From: Planctomycetaceae bacterium | Lineage (GTDB): Bacteria > Planctomycetota > Planctomycetia > Pirellulales > Lacipirellulaceae | Direction: 5' to 3' | DNA: 35,652 bases | NCBI GenBank assembly: GCA_002702655.1 | Contig: PABB01000030.1 | Coordinates: forward strand, 1-35,652 | Shown here: piece after piece, positions 1-8,264 of the stretch | How the letters are laid out: every line of letters starts with the position of its first letter | How positions within the stretch are numbered: the stretch's first letter is position 1 | Program-made: the position numbers and the translations under genes | Notes under the pieces: generated by a model | Told to the model about the DNA's origin: nothing | What the model saw: the letters and a program-made list of their open reading frames with translations, nothing else | Databases searched by the model: none

Positions 1-1
1 G

Positions 2-115
2 GAGAGCATCCAGCGCGACGTGGACCTCCGCATCGACGAAGAGGGCAAAGGCGAGCGGGGGCGGGTGGATCCCGAGTTGCCGGCGGCGGTCAAGACGCTC
101 GGCGCGGACCACTGA
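2..115 (+). CDS. 3' end of an unidentified protein (partial)
   Basis: An open frame enters from the left edge and ends at the TGA at 113-115. It gives 37 residues, rich in charged amino acids, ending PELPAAVKTLGADH. The composition (alternating acidic and basic residues, then a Pro-Ala-Leu helix-like end) looks like real coding sequence. There is too little to name a family. Some S41/tricorn-type proteases end in a comparable 'DPELxxA' segment, but this is only a weak resemblance. Confidence 0.4.
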   Translation, partial: ESIQRDVDLRIDEEGKGERGRVDPELPAAVKTLGADH

Positions 116-175
116 TCTCGCCACAACTTCGTTTCCAGCGAGTTGGGAGCGATAGGAATGGGGGCTGCCGCGTGA

Positions 176-253
176 GACGACAACCGCGACGGGAAGGTTG
201 ACATTCTCGTCGGCAACGAACGCGGCAGGCGGCATCTCTTCCGGAACGAGTCG
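176..253 (+). pseudogene. Relic of an FG-GAP/VCBS repeat protein
   Basis: The plus frame from 176 reads DGKVDILVGNERGR followed by HLFRNES. This matches one FG-GAP/VCBS blade, in which a DxDGxxDxLV calcium loop is followed by a 'LxRNE' strand, as in planctomycete CRTAC1/UnbV-type secreted proteins. A TGA lies directly upstream (173-175), and the frame loses this character after about 260, so only one blade remains. Identification is by motif; the decay is seen directly. Confidence 0.4.
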
Positions 254-769
254 CAAGCGGCCGTGAGATTCCGACTAGCCCCGCCTTCAATTGCCACAAG
301 AGAAGATCAAAGCCCCTCCCCGACGAATTCGTGCCCGCGGACTTGGCCCCAGGCGAGTCGCACCACTTCCATATTTGCCGTGAGCGGCACGGATTCCGTC
401 ACCAGCATCACGAGCGCGCCTCCGCCAAGTCGTAGCACGGTTGGCGGTCGACCCGCCGCCGATGACCACGTGACGTTTGCCGCCACGCTTGGCGGGTTCA
501 ACGGCGGTCCCATCACGATTCCCGACTGGGACGGCCTCACGATCCTCTTGCAGGCGGTCCTCTCCACCGAGACGGACCCAGCGCAGGACCGGCTGAACGC
601 CCAAGGGCCGCTCGACAACAACAATGGCGAGCGCAGGACGGATGATGCAGCGGATCTGTGGAAAGGCAGAGCCCGTCTGTCCGCCTGGCGACCCCCTTTT
701 AGCGTGACGCGCCCGCCTGCAACTGGTATCCTTCAATAAGGCGGTACACGCACTACGGGATCCCGCGCG
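254..769. other. Gap without a convincing gene
   Basis: Open frames exist on both strands here, but none shows a recognisable domain, a good ribosome site or a clear codon bias. A short plus-strand stretch near 307-370 reads like secreted-protein sequence (LPDEFVPADLAPGESHHF) and then hits stops. The stretch may be more decay of the gene that left the FG-GAP relic. No promoter or terminator could be assigned. Confidence 0.35.
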
Positions 770-1735
770 ATGAAGGCCATCGTGACAGCAATTGCCTGCG
801 CAGTTGTCTGCGCGCTTCTCGTCCTCTGGGTCGCGTCCTGGCGCGTCATCCCTGCGCTAGATCGAAGCGACGCTGCCCTTCTGTTTGTGCGCGATCGAAT
901 CCGCGACGTTGACGGCCGCGGCCTGACTTTCAAGAGAGGCAGCGCAGAACTACTGCCGGCAGTCCCAGGAAAGCCGCCGCACTACATCGTGCGGTCACAA
1001 TACACGCGAGCAGACGGCAGCAGCGTCGAGTACGAGGCGCTCATCGCGTATCGAGAAGAGGTCGACCGGTGGCTGCTCAGCCGGGTGACTGATACGAGCG
1101 TTCAGCGCATTGACAGACTGTCTGAGCTACCTGAGCTTGAAGAGCGCGTAGCGGATTTGCCGCCCGGCATCGTCCGGACTGCGGACGGCGGCACGATGCC
1201 GCTGCCCAATAACGGAGGTCGGAGCGAGTTCATCGACGCCGTCAATGCAGCAGAAGGTCCGCATGAAATTGCCGAGGACGACAATGTCGTGGTCTACGAC
1301 GCAGCAGAACAAAAAAAAGCCCCGCCGCAGGATGCACCGATGCTCCGCGGCGGCATCGCCCGGACTACGGACGGCGGCACGATGACGATGCCCAACGACG
1401 GAGGTCTGAGCGAGTTCATCGACGCCATCATTGCAGGACAAGACCCGCATAAAATTGCCGCTGACTACAATGTCGTGATCTACGATGCAGCAGCACAAAA
1501 AACAGACCCGCCGCAGGGTAAGTCGATGCTCCGCGGCGGCATTGTCCGGGTTTCGGACGGCGCCGCAGAGCGGACTGACGACGACGACGACGACGGAGGT
1601 CTTAGCGAGTTTATCGCTGCCCTCATGGCAGCAGAAGGTCCGCATGAAATTGCCGAGGACGACAATGTAGAACTCGATAATGAAACAGCACAAGAAGATG
1701 ACCTGCCGCCGCGCGAGGAGGCGACGGGACGGTAG
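770..1735 (+). CDS. Membrane-anchored protein with three acidic repeats, unknown function
   Basis: The protein has 321 residues. Residues 1-27 form one hydrophobic segment followed by WR, suggesting a signal anchor with the rest outside the cytoplasm. Residues 50-125 form a small mixed domain with no family I recognise. From about residue 131 there are three imperfect repeats of 62-65 residues, each of the form GGI(V/A)R..DGG...GGxSEFI(D/A)A...GP/DPHxIAxDxNV. The repeated GGxSEFI motif falls at residues 149, 211 and 276. Repeat 3 carries six consecutive Asp residues encoded by (GAC)6 at 1577-1594. Repeats 1 and 3 share 41 identical bases (1247-1287 and 1628-1668), while repeat 2 has diverged in that part. 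The ATG at 770 is chosen because it begins the hydrophobic segment; the ribosome site is weak. Function unknown. Confidence 0.7.
   Translation: MKAIVTAIACAVVCALLVLWVASWRVIPALDRSDAALLFVRDRIRDVDGRGLTFKRGSAELLPAVPGKPPHYIVRSQYTRADGSSVEYEALIAYREEVDRWLLSRVTDTSVQRIDRLSELPELEERVADLPPGIVRTADGGTMPLPNNGGRSEFIDAVNAAEGPHEIAEDDNVVVYDAAEQKKAPPQDAPMLRGGIARTTDGGTMTMPNDGGLSEFIDAIIAGQDPHKIAADYNVVIYDAAAQKTDPPQGKSMLRGGIVRVSDGAAERTDDDDDDGGLSEFIAALMAAEGPHEIAEDDNVELDNETAQEDDLPPREEATGR
1156..1700 (+). repeat. Three in-frame tandem repeats, about 186-195 bp each
   Basis: Equivalent points (GGAGGTC) lie at 1214, 1400 and 1595, giving periods of 186 and 195 bp, both multiples of three. A 19-base block (CGATGCTCCGCGGCGGCAT) is shared by the junctions before repeats 2 and 3. 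A 41-base block is identical between repeats 1 and 3. The pattern suggests duplication followed by partial homogenisation. Confidence 0.75.
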
Positions 1736-2231
1736 TCCCCCTGTCTGTGGGAGTCAGCTGTTTTTCTTCTGCGCTCTCCAAATAAGCAATCCACCAGTCA
1801 CTAGCAGGGCCGGGCGCGCAAGAGACTTCCCCAGTCGTCGCGTCCTTTTCTAGGCAGCCGGCACGACCGGCAAACAGCCGGATGTCACGGCCCGACCCGG
1901 CGACAGACTTCGCCCTGACGTTTGGACTGGCACGTCTCACGACGGTGGCTGGAGTTTGGAATCCTACGACGACTGGAACACCCCCTCGCCATTCTGCTTT
2001 GGCCCGCCTGGGATGCGCGGGCTTTGCCAGCGCAGCCTGCCTGACGCCGCATTCCTTCCCGGCAACAGCTGCCTCGGCCTCCACGGCGTCACGCCGGCCT
2101 GAACCGCTCCGGGACTCCCGGCAACTCCCCCGCAGCTAACGCGGCTGGGACCGCGCCGGAACGACTCTGCGCCTGAGGGCGCCTCTGGAGGTAGGTCGAG
2201 CAGCCGGCTTTGACCAGTTCGACTTTGACAT
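1736..2231. other. Gap between convergent genes; nothing recognised
   Basis: This separates the repeat protein (plus) from the deacylase (minus). The only sizeable frames are low-complexity, Ala/Arg/Thr/Pro-rich readings of GC-rich DNA. I saw no strong hairpin followed by T residues and no RNA gene. Confidence 0.4.
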
Positions 2232-2699
2232 TCAATGCGTCACGCCAGGGACGCAGATCTGTGCGAAGATCGGTTTTTCCAGGTTCGAGAAATCGCCGAA
2301 CTTCATTTTGATCGCCTCGTTGTGCGTGGTCCCTTCAAACACGATGTCGTCGTCTTCGGCCAACTTCTCATCGACCAGCGTTTGCATCTGGTATTGCGAG
2401 CCAAATGGCGGCAACGCACCCAGCTCGCAGTCGGGACAGTGCTGCGCTAGCTCCTGTTCGGTGGCCAACTCGGCCGTCGATACGGTCAAAGCCTCGGCGG
2501 CTGCCGGCAGATCCACCACGTTCGTCGCCGGCAGAACAGCGACTGCAAATCCAGCGGGCGTTCTCAAGAGGACCGTCTTTGCCACGTGATGTCCCGAAAT
2601 GTGCATCGTCTGCGACATGCGTTGAGCATCATAGGTGGCATTGTGCGAGATCACTTCGTAACGGACTTGTTTCTCCATCAGGTACTTTTGAACGTTCAT
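2232..2699 (-). CDS. YbaK/EbsC-type aminoacyl-tRNA deacylase
   Basis: The protein has 155 residues, the usual size for stand-alone YbaK/ProRS-editing-domain proteins. These cytoplasmic enzymes hydrolyse mischarged aminoacyl-tRNA (often Cys- or Ala-tRNA-Pro). Family hallmarks are an N-terminal MNVQKYLMEKQVRYEVI strand-helix, a TYDAQRMSQ motif, HVAKTVLLR with the conserved Lys, AVLPA, a central CELGALPPFGSQY loop with the substrate-binding Gly-Ala-Leu-Pro-Pro, and FEGTTHNEAIKM near the end. The ATG at 2699 is chosen over longer readings because an AAGGAG ribosome site stands just upstream and the family fold begins there. It stands alone, with no proS nearby. The exact tRNA substrate cannot be told from the sequence. 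Confidence 0.9.
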   Translation of the reverse strand: MNVQKYLMEKQVRYEVISHNATYDAQRMSQTMHISGHHVAKTVLLRTPAGFAVAVLPATNVVDLPAAAEALTVSTAELATEQELAQHCPDCELGALPPFGSQYQMQTLVDEKLAEDDDIVFEGTTHNEAIKMKFGDFSNLEKPIFAQICVPGVTH

Positions 2700-3320
2700 G
2701 ACCGTGCTCCTTATTCGCCGTGGCTGCGGGGGCGGCAGCTTCGTGTCGTCGGCTAAATCCGCAAATCCCGTTCCGCACACGAGGTCGCTGGCGGAGGCAC
2801 TTTGGTTCCAAACACACATCCAACCACCTGTGCGACTCCGCACAGTTACGGTGGAGAAAGCAACATCGACGCCTGGGCGACTTGCTGCCGCGGCGATCAA
2901 GCGGCGGCTACGACGGCGGCGTTTCCGGATCACTCAGGCGAGAGCGCGCCGACCCGCAACTGACATCGGTCGCGCCACCGCTGTCAGGGTGCAGGGTCGC
3001 GAAGTCAGCGAGGTGGGACCAACACCAGCAGGTTGCGCCTCCTCCAAACTCGCTGAGGTGGCCTTCGATATTTCGCACCGCTGCGCCCTAGCAGAATCGC
3101 TTCCAGCGTGCGGGCGATGCACCCGCCGTCTATTGGCCAGTCGGTGAGTTGAACGAGTTGAGTTCCACCTCAGCAGATTGATGCGCAGGCCATTCCGCGA
3201 CGGCTGGTACAGCTGCTGCGACTTAGCCGGAGCCAAACCTGAACGAGGCAATGGCCACATCCGCCCGACGGGACGGCCAACATCTGCGGTTTCTGAGAAC
3301 GCCAGAGCTGTCCTGTTCTG
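2700..3320. other. Gap upstream of the deacylase gene; nothing recognised
   Basis: This 620-base stretch contains the AAGGAG ribosome site of the deacylase at its left end and presumably its promoter. Short frames on both strands are Arg/Ser/Ala-rich and match no family I know. No clear promoter hexamers or terminator were identified. Confidence 0.35.
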
Positions 3321-4865
3321 CTAGCCGACGTCAGCGTCTTCCGGCGGTCCTTCTGCTGAGTCAGCCGTATCGGCGATCGACGTGTTCCAACTGCCGATCG
3401 CCAAGGCAAGCAGTCCTGCAATCCAGACGCCGTACCCCATGTAGATCGGCATCAATTCGGACAGGCGCGTAAGCGGGTACAAAGCCGCTACGGCGCATCC
3501 GATCGCAACCACCGACGCGAGCCGTGCGAAATTCAGGCGTGCATTCGATTGCCCGCCGATTTTCCAATAAGCCATGTACGCAGTCGCAAAAAACAGATTG
3601 GCAGCCGCTCCGATGGCCGCGGCAGATCCGAGATAGATTTCACGGGAATCTGTGCATAGAGGCGCGAAGACAAAGCAGGCCGGCAACGCCATAAACCCCC
3701 ACACTTCTCGACAAATCGGCAGCAGCAAGGCCAGGATGCAAATTGCTGCGGAACTGATTGCCAGGGCGTAAGCTGAAACGAGCCGCAAACTTGCCAGGAC
3801 CAGCACGGCGATCGGCGGAACGAGCGCCACGGCAGCATGTTTGAGATCCGCGAATCGCGGGTCTGCATACCGAGGGTATTGTTGGCGCAGGAGTCGCCAC
3901 ACGCTACTTGAGACTTCGATGGCCTTCCGGTCGCGCTGCTCTGCGATCCATGCCTCCACGGTGGACGTTCGGCCGTCACCGTCGTCTGCCACGTGGAACA
4001 CGCGAACGGCCGGCCGCGGCTGCAAATTCGCCACGCTGCCTTCGGCCTGTGCCAAGATCTGGTCGTCATCGAGTTGTTGGGGGATCACCAACACTTCGTG
4101 GTCGCGACAGACGTCTGGCGAGTCGACGATTTCGGCCAGCGTGTAGGCGATTCGGCTCCCGCCGTCGTGGCGGAGCGAATTCAGCACAACCGCCGCCGGT
4201 TCTGACTCGCAGACAAAGAGATATGGAATCGTCTCTTCAACTTCGCTCGGTTCCCAGTACGTTCGCCGCTGCTCCCAATCGAGGCGCCGAAACTCATTCT
4301 CGATTCTTGCGTCCTGCTTGACCCATTGAGCGGTGATCCATGATTCCACGGCCGTCCTGTCGCCGTCAACACTGGCGGGAATTCGAAGCACGCGAATCCA
4401 CGGCCTGGGCCGCACGCGCTGCGTGGCCGCCTCCGCCTGTGCGACGGCTTCTTCGTTGCTTAGGCTCTCCGGGATGAGAAAGACGTTGTGTCCACTGCAC
4501 AATGTCGGCGTCTGCGTAATCTCTGACAGCGTCAACGCTTCACCTGCCGAACGATTGAGCGCTTCCGCGGCTTGCTCGGCCTCGCAGACAAACAAAACGG
4601 GACGTCTCTTCTCTCCGTCGATGACGGCCAAGTTATAGCCGATGACGACCGTCACTCCCGAGACCACCAGGAGCAAATGTCGCAGGCCGAAGTGTCGGAC
4701 CCCGTCGCTGGGAGCCAGCCGTTTCGTAATGGCTCGGACGAGGGGCCAGAGTACGGCGCAGGCGACGAGCACCCCGACGACGCACACGGCAATCCCCAGC
4801 AGATTTAATAATGCCACGCCCTCGGCAGGAATATGAGCGATCAGGGGAAGGCGAGTTGCGCTCAT
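3321..4865 (-). CDS. Multi-pass membrane protein with a duplicated soluble module, unknown function
   Basis: The protein has 514 residues. Two hydrophobic helices lie at about 17-42 and 62-81. Residues 88-181 and 213-310 form two copies of one module of about 95 residues. Both copies have LFVCE(A/S)E, a Leu-x-Glu-Ile...(T/S)P step, one Cys, a VxxIP strand, AQAE, (R/Q)PRPxxRV and a GDRTAVESWI / GRTSTVEAWI ending. About six hydrophobic helices follow from 343, so the modules probably form one loop between membrane parts. I do not recognise the module; the alternating strand/helix pattern suggests a small alpha/beta fold. Its start overlaps the stop of the DUF2784 gene (ATGA, 4 bp), so the two are probably translationally coupled and may act together. 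Residues after 490 are acidic and polar. Confidence 0.75.
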   Translation of the reverse strand: MSATRLPLIAHIPAEGVALLNLLGIAVCVVGVLVACAVLWPLVRAITKRLAPSDGVRHFGLRHLLLVVSGVTVVIGYNLAVIDGEKRRPVLFVCEAEQAAEALNRSAGEALTLSEITQTPTLCSGHNVFLIPESLSNEEAVAQAEAATQRVRPRPWIRVLRIPASVDGDRTAVESWITAQWVKQDARIENEFRRLDWEQRRTYWEPSEVEETIPYLFVCESEPAAVVLNSLRHDGGSRIAYTLAEIVDSPDVCRDHEVLVIPQQLDDDQILAQAEGSVANLQPRPAVRVFHVADDGDGRTSTVEAWIAEQRDRKAIEVSSSVWRLLRQQYPRYADPRFADLKHAAVALVPPIAVLVLASLRLVSAYALAISSAAICILALLLPICREVWGFMALPACFVFAPLCTDSREIYLGSAAAIGAAANLFFATAYMAYWKIGGQSNARLNFARLASVVAIGCAVAALYPLTRLSELMPIYMGYGVWIAGLLALAIGSWNTSIADTADSAEGPPEDADVG

Positions 4866-5287
4866 GACAGACTCCCGCCTTGGGCCGCCCCTGGAGACCC
4901 CGCGAGTGGCGGACGACGCCAGGCCCGTGCTGCCTGCAGGCAGGCGACAAGTCCGGCCGCCATCAACAGCAAGGTCGCGGCGCGATCAACGCTAGCGGGC
5001 AGCCACGGTAGGTAACGCTCTGTGTAGGTGCATGCGAATGAAGTGGCTGACGCGCCCCACCGGCGAAGCGCTTGCTCGAGCGTCGTCAACGGGCAGCTGC
5101 CCGCTGTGACATTCGCGACGCTTTTTGCGCCAACGAGAGTCAAGTAGACGATCTGCCAGCGACGCAGGGGCCATTTCGAGAACCGATTGGCCACGACCGC
5201 ATACGCGCCGACGCAGTCAAGGAGCAGAACTGCCGCATGCGCAAACGCCGTCAGATCGGCGAGAAGGTCATAGACTGGTTCTGGCAT
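4862..5287 (-). CDS. DUF2784 family membrane protein
   Basis: The protein has 141 residues and resembles DUF2784, a family of small membrane proteins of unknown function. Support comes from the YDLLADLTAFAHAAVLLLDCVG helix, a second segment after the RRWQ sequence (VYLTLVGAKSVAN), the typical 'CPLTTLEQALRRWG' loop, an ERYLPWLP segment, and a final helix near 110-132. The ATG at 5287 is chosen because GGGAG stands upstream and the DUF2784 homology begins there; the longer upstream reading is Arg/Pro-rich and lacks family features. The stop overlaps the start of the 514-residue membrane protein by 4 bp, so the two form an operon. The role is unknown. Confidence 0.75.
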   Translation of the reverse strand: MPEPVYDLLADLTAFAHAAVLLLDCVGAYAVVANRFSKWPLRRWQIVYLTLVGAKSVANVTAGSCPLTTLEQALRRWGASATSFACTYTERYLPWLPASVDRAATLLLMAAGLVACLQAARAWRRPPLAGSPGAAQGGSLS

Positions 5288-5984
5288 CGAGTTCGCTCCC
5301 GAAAGGAACGGCAAACGCGCCGCCAAACAGCTGAAGCAACTCGCGTGCCACCGGCACGGAAGAGGGACGATTCTTGTCCTTGTTCGCGGTCCCAGAGGAC
5401 TGGATGGCCTCTTGATTGTCGCGTATCGCAGCGAATCGCAAGTTTGCACCAACCTAATTAGTTCCCGCGCTCAGCGATTTTTTCGGCCAAAGGGGGGCCC
5501 GCCCTACTCCAACCGCGAGTCGAGTGGGCGAATTCGCGCAGGATGCACTCCCCTCGGCCGCCACAACCGAATCAGACTTTAGTCTCTCCTGGAGTGGTCA
5601 GTTGGACGACTCGATCCGGAGCGTCGAGCGCCACGTGCACCGCGCCGCTTGGGAAGGATGTCGGACCCCACTTGTCTTGACGGAGGCTCGCGCGACGTCG
5701 GGAGAGCCGTTTCTCAAGCTCCCAAAGTGCAAAAGTCGAACGAAGGCGAGAGGTGCGCGCCATTCGTCGATCCCTCCTCGTCGAGTGAGAGCGCCGCCAA
5801 CTCGCGTCCGCACGTCCCCCGCGAAGACGCTCAATCAGTCGACTCACGTCTTGGCATGCCGCGTCGAAAAGGCTTATCGTAAGGATGTGCTCAATTCTTA
5901 CCTGAGGCAGGCAGACAACCCGTGCCTGTCGACCGCCTGTCGCAGGCGGCAACAGGCGACATCGGAGTTCAAGAAAAACGTCGC
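5288..5984. other. Divergent intergenic region; no clear gene
   Basis: This lies between the minus-strand DUF2784 gene and the plus-strand lyase, so it should carry both promoters. Frames here are Arg/Ser-rich and match no family. A T-run (GATTTTTTCGG, near 5477) has no strong stem in front of it. The lyase frame is open from 5922, so its start could lie inside this stretch. Confidence 0.35.
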
Positions 5985-7841
5985 GTGAATTCCCTGAAAG
6001 ACCATCGGTCGCATCTCTCGCAAGCCCTTGTCCTGGCTGTCGCGCCCGTGCTTCCGCCGGCGGCTGATGCTGACGCCACATCGCCTGCTGCAGCCACAGC
6101 GCCAGTCACCGCCACCGATCTTGGCGCTGAGATCCGGCTGGAGAACGGACTGCTCTCGGCGACAGTTAATAAGTCCAGGGCCCAGCTGGTCTCGATCAAG
6201 CTGGGCGGCGCAGAGGTCTTAGGCAACGGCGGGAAAGGCTACTTGCAGGTCGTTGCCGACGGTCGGTTCTCAATTCCCGAGGAGGCCGAATTCCGAGTTG
6301 TTCAAGACGATGGCCGCCACGTGGACGTGTCTCACCGATGGCAAGTCGGTCCTCTCGAGTTCGACTGGCACTACGTCCTGCGCGCGGGAGACAGCGGCAT
6401 CTATTGCTACCTCTGGGCGTCTTATGATCCGCGACTGGCGCCGGCTTGCGAGATCCAACAGCTCTCCTACGCTCTGCGTACCGATAAACAGATATTTCAT
6501 CGGATGTATGTCGATGATGGCAGAGTATTCGACATGCCTGCGCCGGAAGAGGTCGCCGCGGGCGCCACGTTGATTCCGCGCGAGGCGACTCGACTCGACA
6601 ACGGAGCAGTCGATCACAAATATCATTATTCGAAATGCGCGATGGACGATGGACTCCATGGCTGGACAGGCCATGGTCTGGGGCACTGGATCATCACGCC
6701 CAGCAACGAGTCCATAAACGGAGGACCGACCAATCAGGAGTTGACGGTTCATCAATCGAAAACGACGCCCGTCACTCTAAAAGTCATGCACGGTGCGCAC
6801 TACGGTTCTGGCACGACGGCACTTGATTCGACCGCAGGCAAATGGCAGAAGCTCTTTGGGCCCTGGTTGATGTACTTCAACGAGGGCGACGACGGCCAAG
6901 CGCTGGCCGACGCGAAACGACGACTCGCAGAAGAGCAGAGGGCGTGGCCGTATGGTTGGCTGAACCATGACGCCTATCCGCAGGCGAGTCAGCGCGGTCG
7001 GGTGGTTGGCAAGCTCTGCCTGGCCGAGGGAGGCGCCCTCGCAGACGCGTTGGTCGTCCTCGCGCAGCCAACCGACGGCGCGCCCGAGACGAACTGGCAA
7101 CGCCAGGGAAAGGGCTACATCTTCTGGGCGCAGGCCCGGGCCGACGGGCGTTTTGAGATCAACCATGTCCGGCCCGGCACGTACACGCTCTATGCCCTGA
7201 AATCAGGAGTCTTGGACGAGTATCGGCTCGACGGCGTCGAGGTCTCCCCGGGAACTCAGCAAGCCGTCGGAGAGCTCGTTTGGAAACCGAAACGGCATGG
7301 AGAACTGGTTTGGCAAATCGGCGTCCCGGACCGCTCGGCGGCGGAATACCGTCACGGCGATGACTTTCGGCAATGGGGGTTGTGGCGCGCGTATCCCCAG
7401 GACTTTCCCCAGGGCGTCCGTTACGTCGTTGGCCAGAGCACGCCGGAGAAAGACTGGAACTTCAATCAGTGGTGCATCGACAGCGGGGCCGATGACGCGG
7501 GGCGGAGAATCTATGCGAGCTCGCCGTGGACGATCGAATTTGAGCTCGACAAGATCCACGACGGAACCGCCTACCTGACCGTGGCGATCGCGGCGGCGCG
7601 CGAGGCCCGGTTGCGGGTGCAAGTCAACGGGGTCGAGGTGTTTGCCGCGCCCTTGGCGAGCGACGCGGCGGCCCCGCGAGCCGGTATTCGCGGTTTCTAT
7701 CAGCAGCACACCGTCATGTTCGACGCGTCGCTGCTGAAATCGAATGAGACCAACCGAATCACGCTCGAGCAGCGGCGGACCGGATTATTCTCCAGCATCA
7801 TGTACGATTGCATTCGATTGGAGCTGGGAGGGCCGCAGTAG
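5985..7841 (+). CDS. Rhamnogalacturonan-lyase-like secreted enzyme (PL4-type)
   Basis: The protein has about 618 residues. Rhamnogalacturonan endolyases cleave the pectin rhamnogalacturonan-I backbone by beta-elimination outside the cytoplasm. The three-part PL4 layout is visible. First comes a long N-terminal beta-sandwich (LGAEIRLENGLLSATVNK...; Tyr/Trp/His-rich, with YHYSKCAMDDGLHGWTGHG). Next is a small FnIII-like domain (RGRVVGKLCLAEGG through DGRFEINHVRPGTYTLYAL). Last is a carbohydrate-binding-like beta-sandwich (FRQWGLWRAYPQDFPQGV ... VNGVEVF). The start is uncertain: GTG at 5985 begins a short hydrophobic, Ala/Pro-rich leader, GTG at 5922 is the other option, and no ATG is available. 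The pectin-type substrate is inferred from the family; catalytic residues were not mapped. It stands alone. Confidence 0.8.
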   Translation: MNSLKDHRSHLSQALVLAVAPVLPPAADADATSPAAATAPVTATDLGAEIRLENGLLSATVNKSRAQLVSIKLGGAEVLGNGGKGYLQVVADGRFSIPEEAEFRVVQDDGRHVDVSHRWQVGPLEFDWHYVLRAGDSGIYCYLWASYDPRLAPACEIQQLSYALRTDKQIFHRMYVDDGRVFDMPAPEEVAAGATLIPREATRLDNGAVDHKYHYSKCAMDDGLHGWTGHGLGHWIITPSNESINGGPTNQELTVHQSKTTPVTLKVMHGAHYGSGTTALDSTAGKWQKLFGPWLMYFNEGDDGQALADAKRRLAEEQRAWPYGWLNHDAYPQASQRGRVVGKLCLAEGGALADALVVLAQPTDGAPETNWQRQGKGYIFWAQARADGRFEINHVRPGTYTLYALKSGVLDEYRLDGVEVSPGTQQAVGELVWKPKRHGELVWQIGVPDRSAAEYRHGDDFRQWGLWRAYPQDFPQGVRYVVGQSTPEKDWNFNQWCIDSGADDAGRRIYASSPWTIEFELDKIHDGTAYLTVAIAAAREARLRVQVNGVEVFAAPLASDAAAPRAGIRGFYQQHTVMFDASLLKSNETNRITLEQRRTGLFSSIMYDCIRLELGGPQ

Positions 7842-8264
7842 GCCGCGCGAAACTCGATCGGCGCCGACCCGACGACAGCGGCGATCTGTGGTCGCGGGAG
7901 GGCGGCTGATCTTCTCCTGACCCTCCCTCCGATTCCTGGCCCGGGCGGAGTGCGAGTAGTTTGGGTCTCTGGCACTTCAGAGTCGTGTGGAAACATGCCT
8001 CGGAACCGTTTGACGGAAATGCAAATCGCCATGGCTCGGCGGCAGCCTGAATCAGCGAGCGGGCGCGCCGAGTTCTTCGGCAAGGCGGGGGGGCAGACGT
8101 TCTCTTGCTGGAAGAAGCAGTTCGCCGCGGTGCGACGCCGCGTGCGCATCAAGGTCAAATCATCGCTGACCGTCGTCGCGCTCGACGACGGCTCTCGACG
8201 ACGGCGCCTTCGATCTGCGGCGTGCCGCTTGGCTTGGCTTGGCAGGCAATCGCTCACGCGCGTA
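7842..8264. other. Convergent gap between the lyase and caspase genes
   Basis: Both flanking genes end here, so terminators are expected. I see GC-rich sequence but no convincing hairpin with a T-tract. The open frames on either strand are Arg-rich and continue as antisense readings of the caspase gene. Confidence 0.35.

Noticed and set aside
5524-5988. Plus-strand open frame of 154 codons before the lyase
   Set aside because: Arg/Ser/Thr-rich, no domain or ribosome site, and it overlaps the lyase start in another frame.
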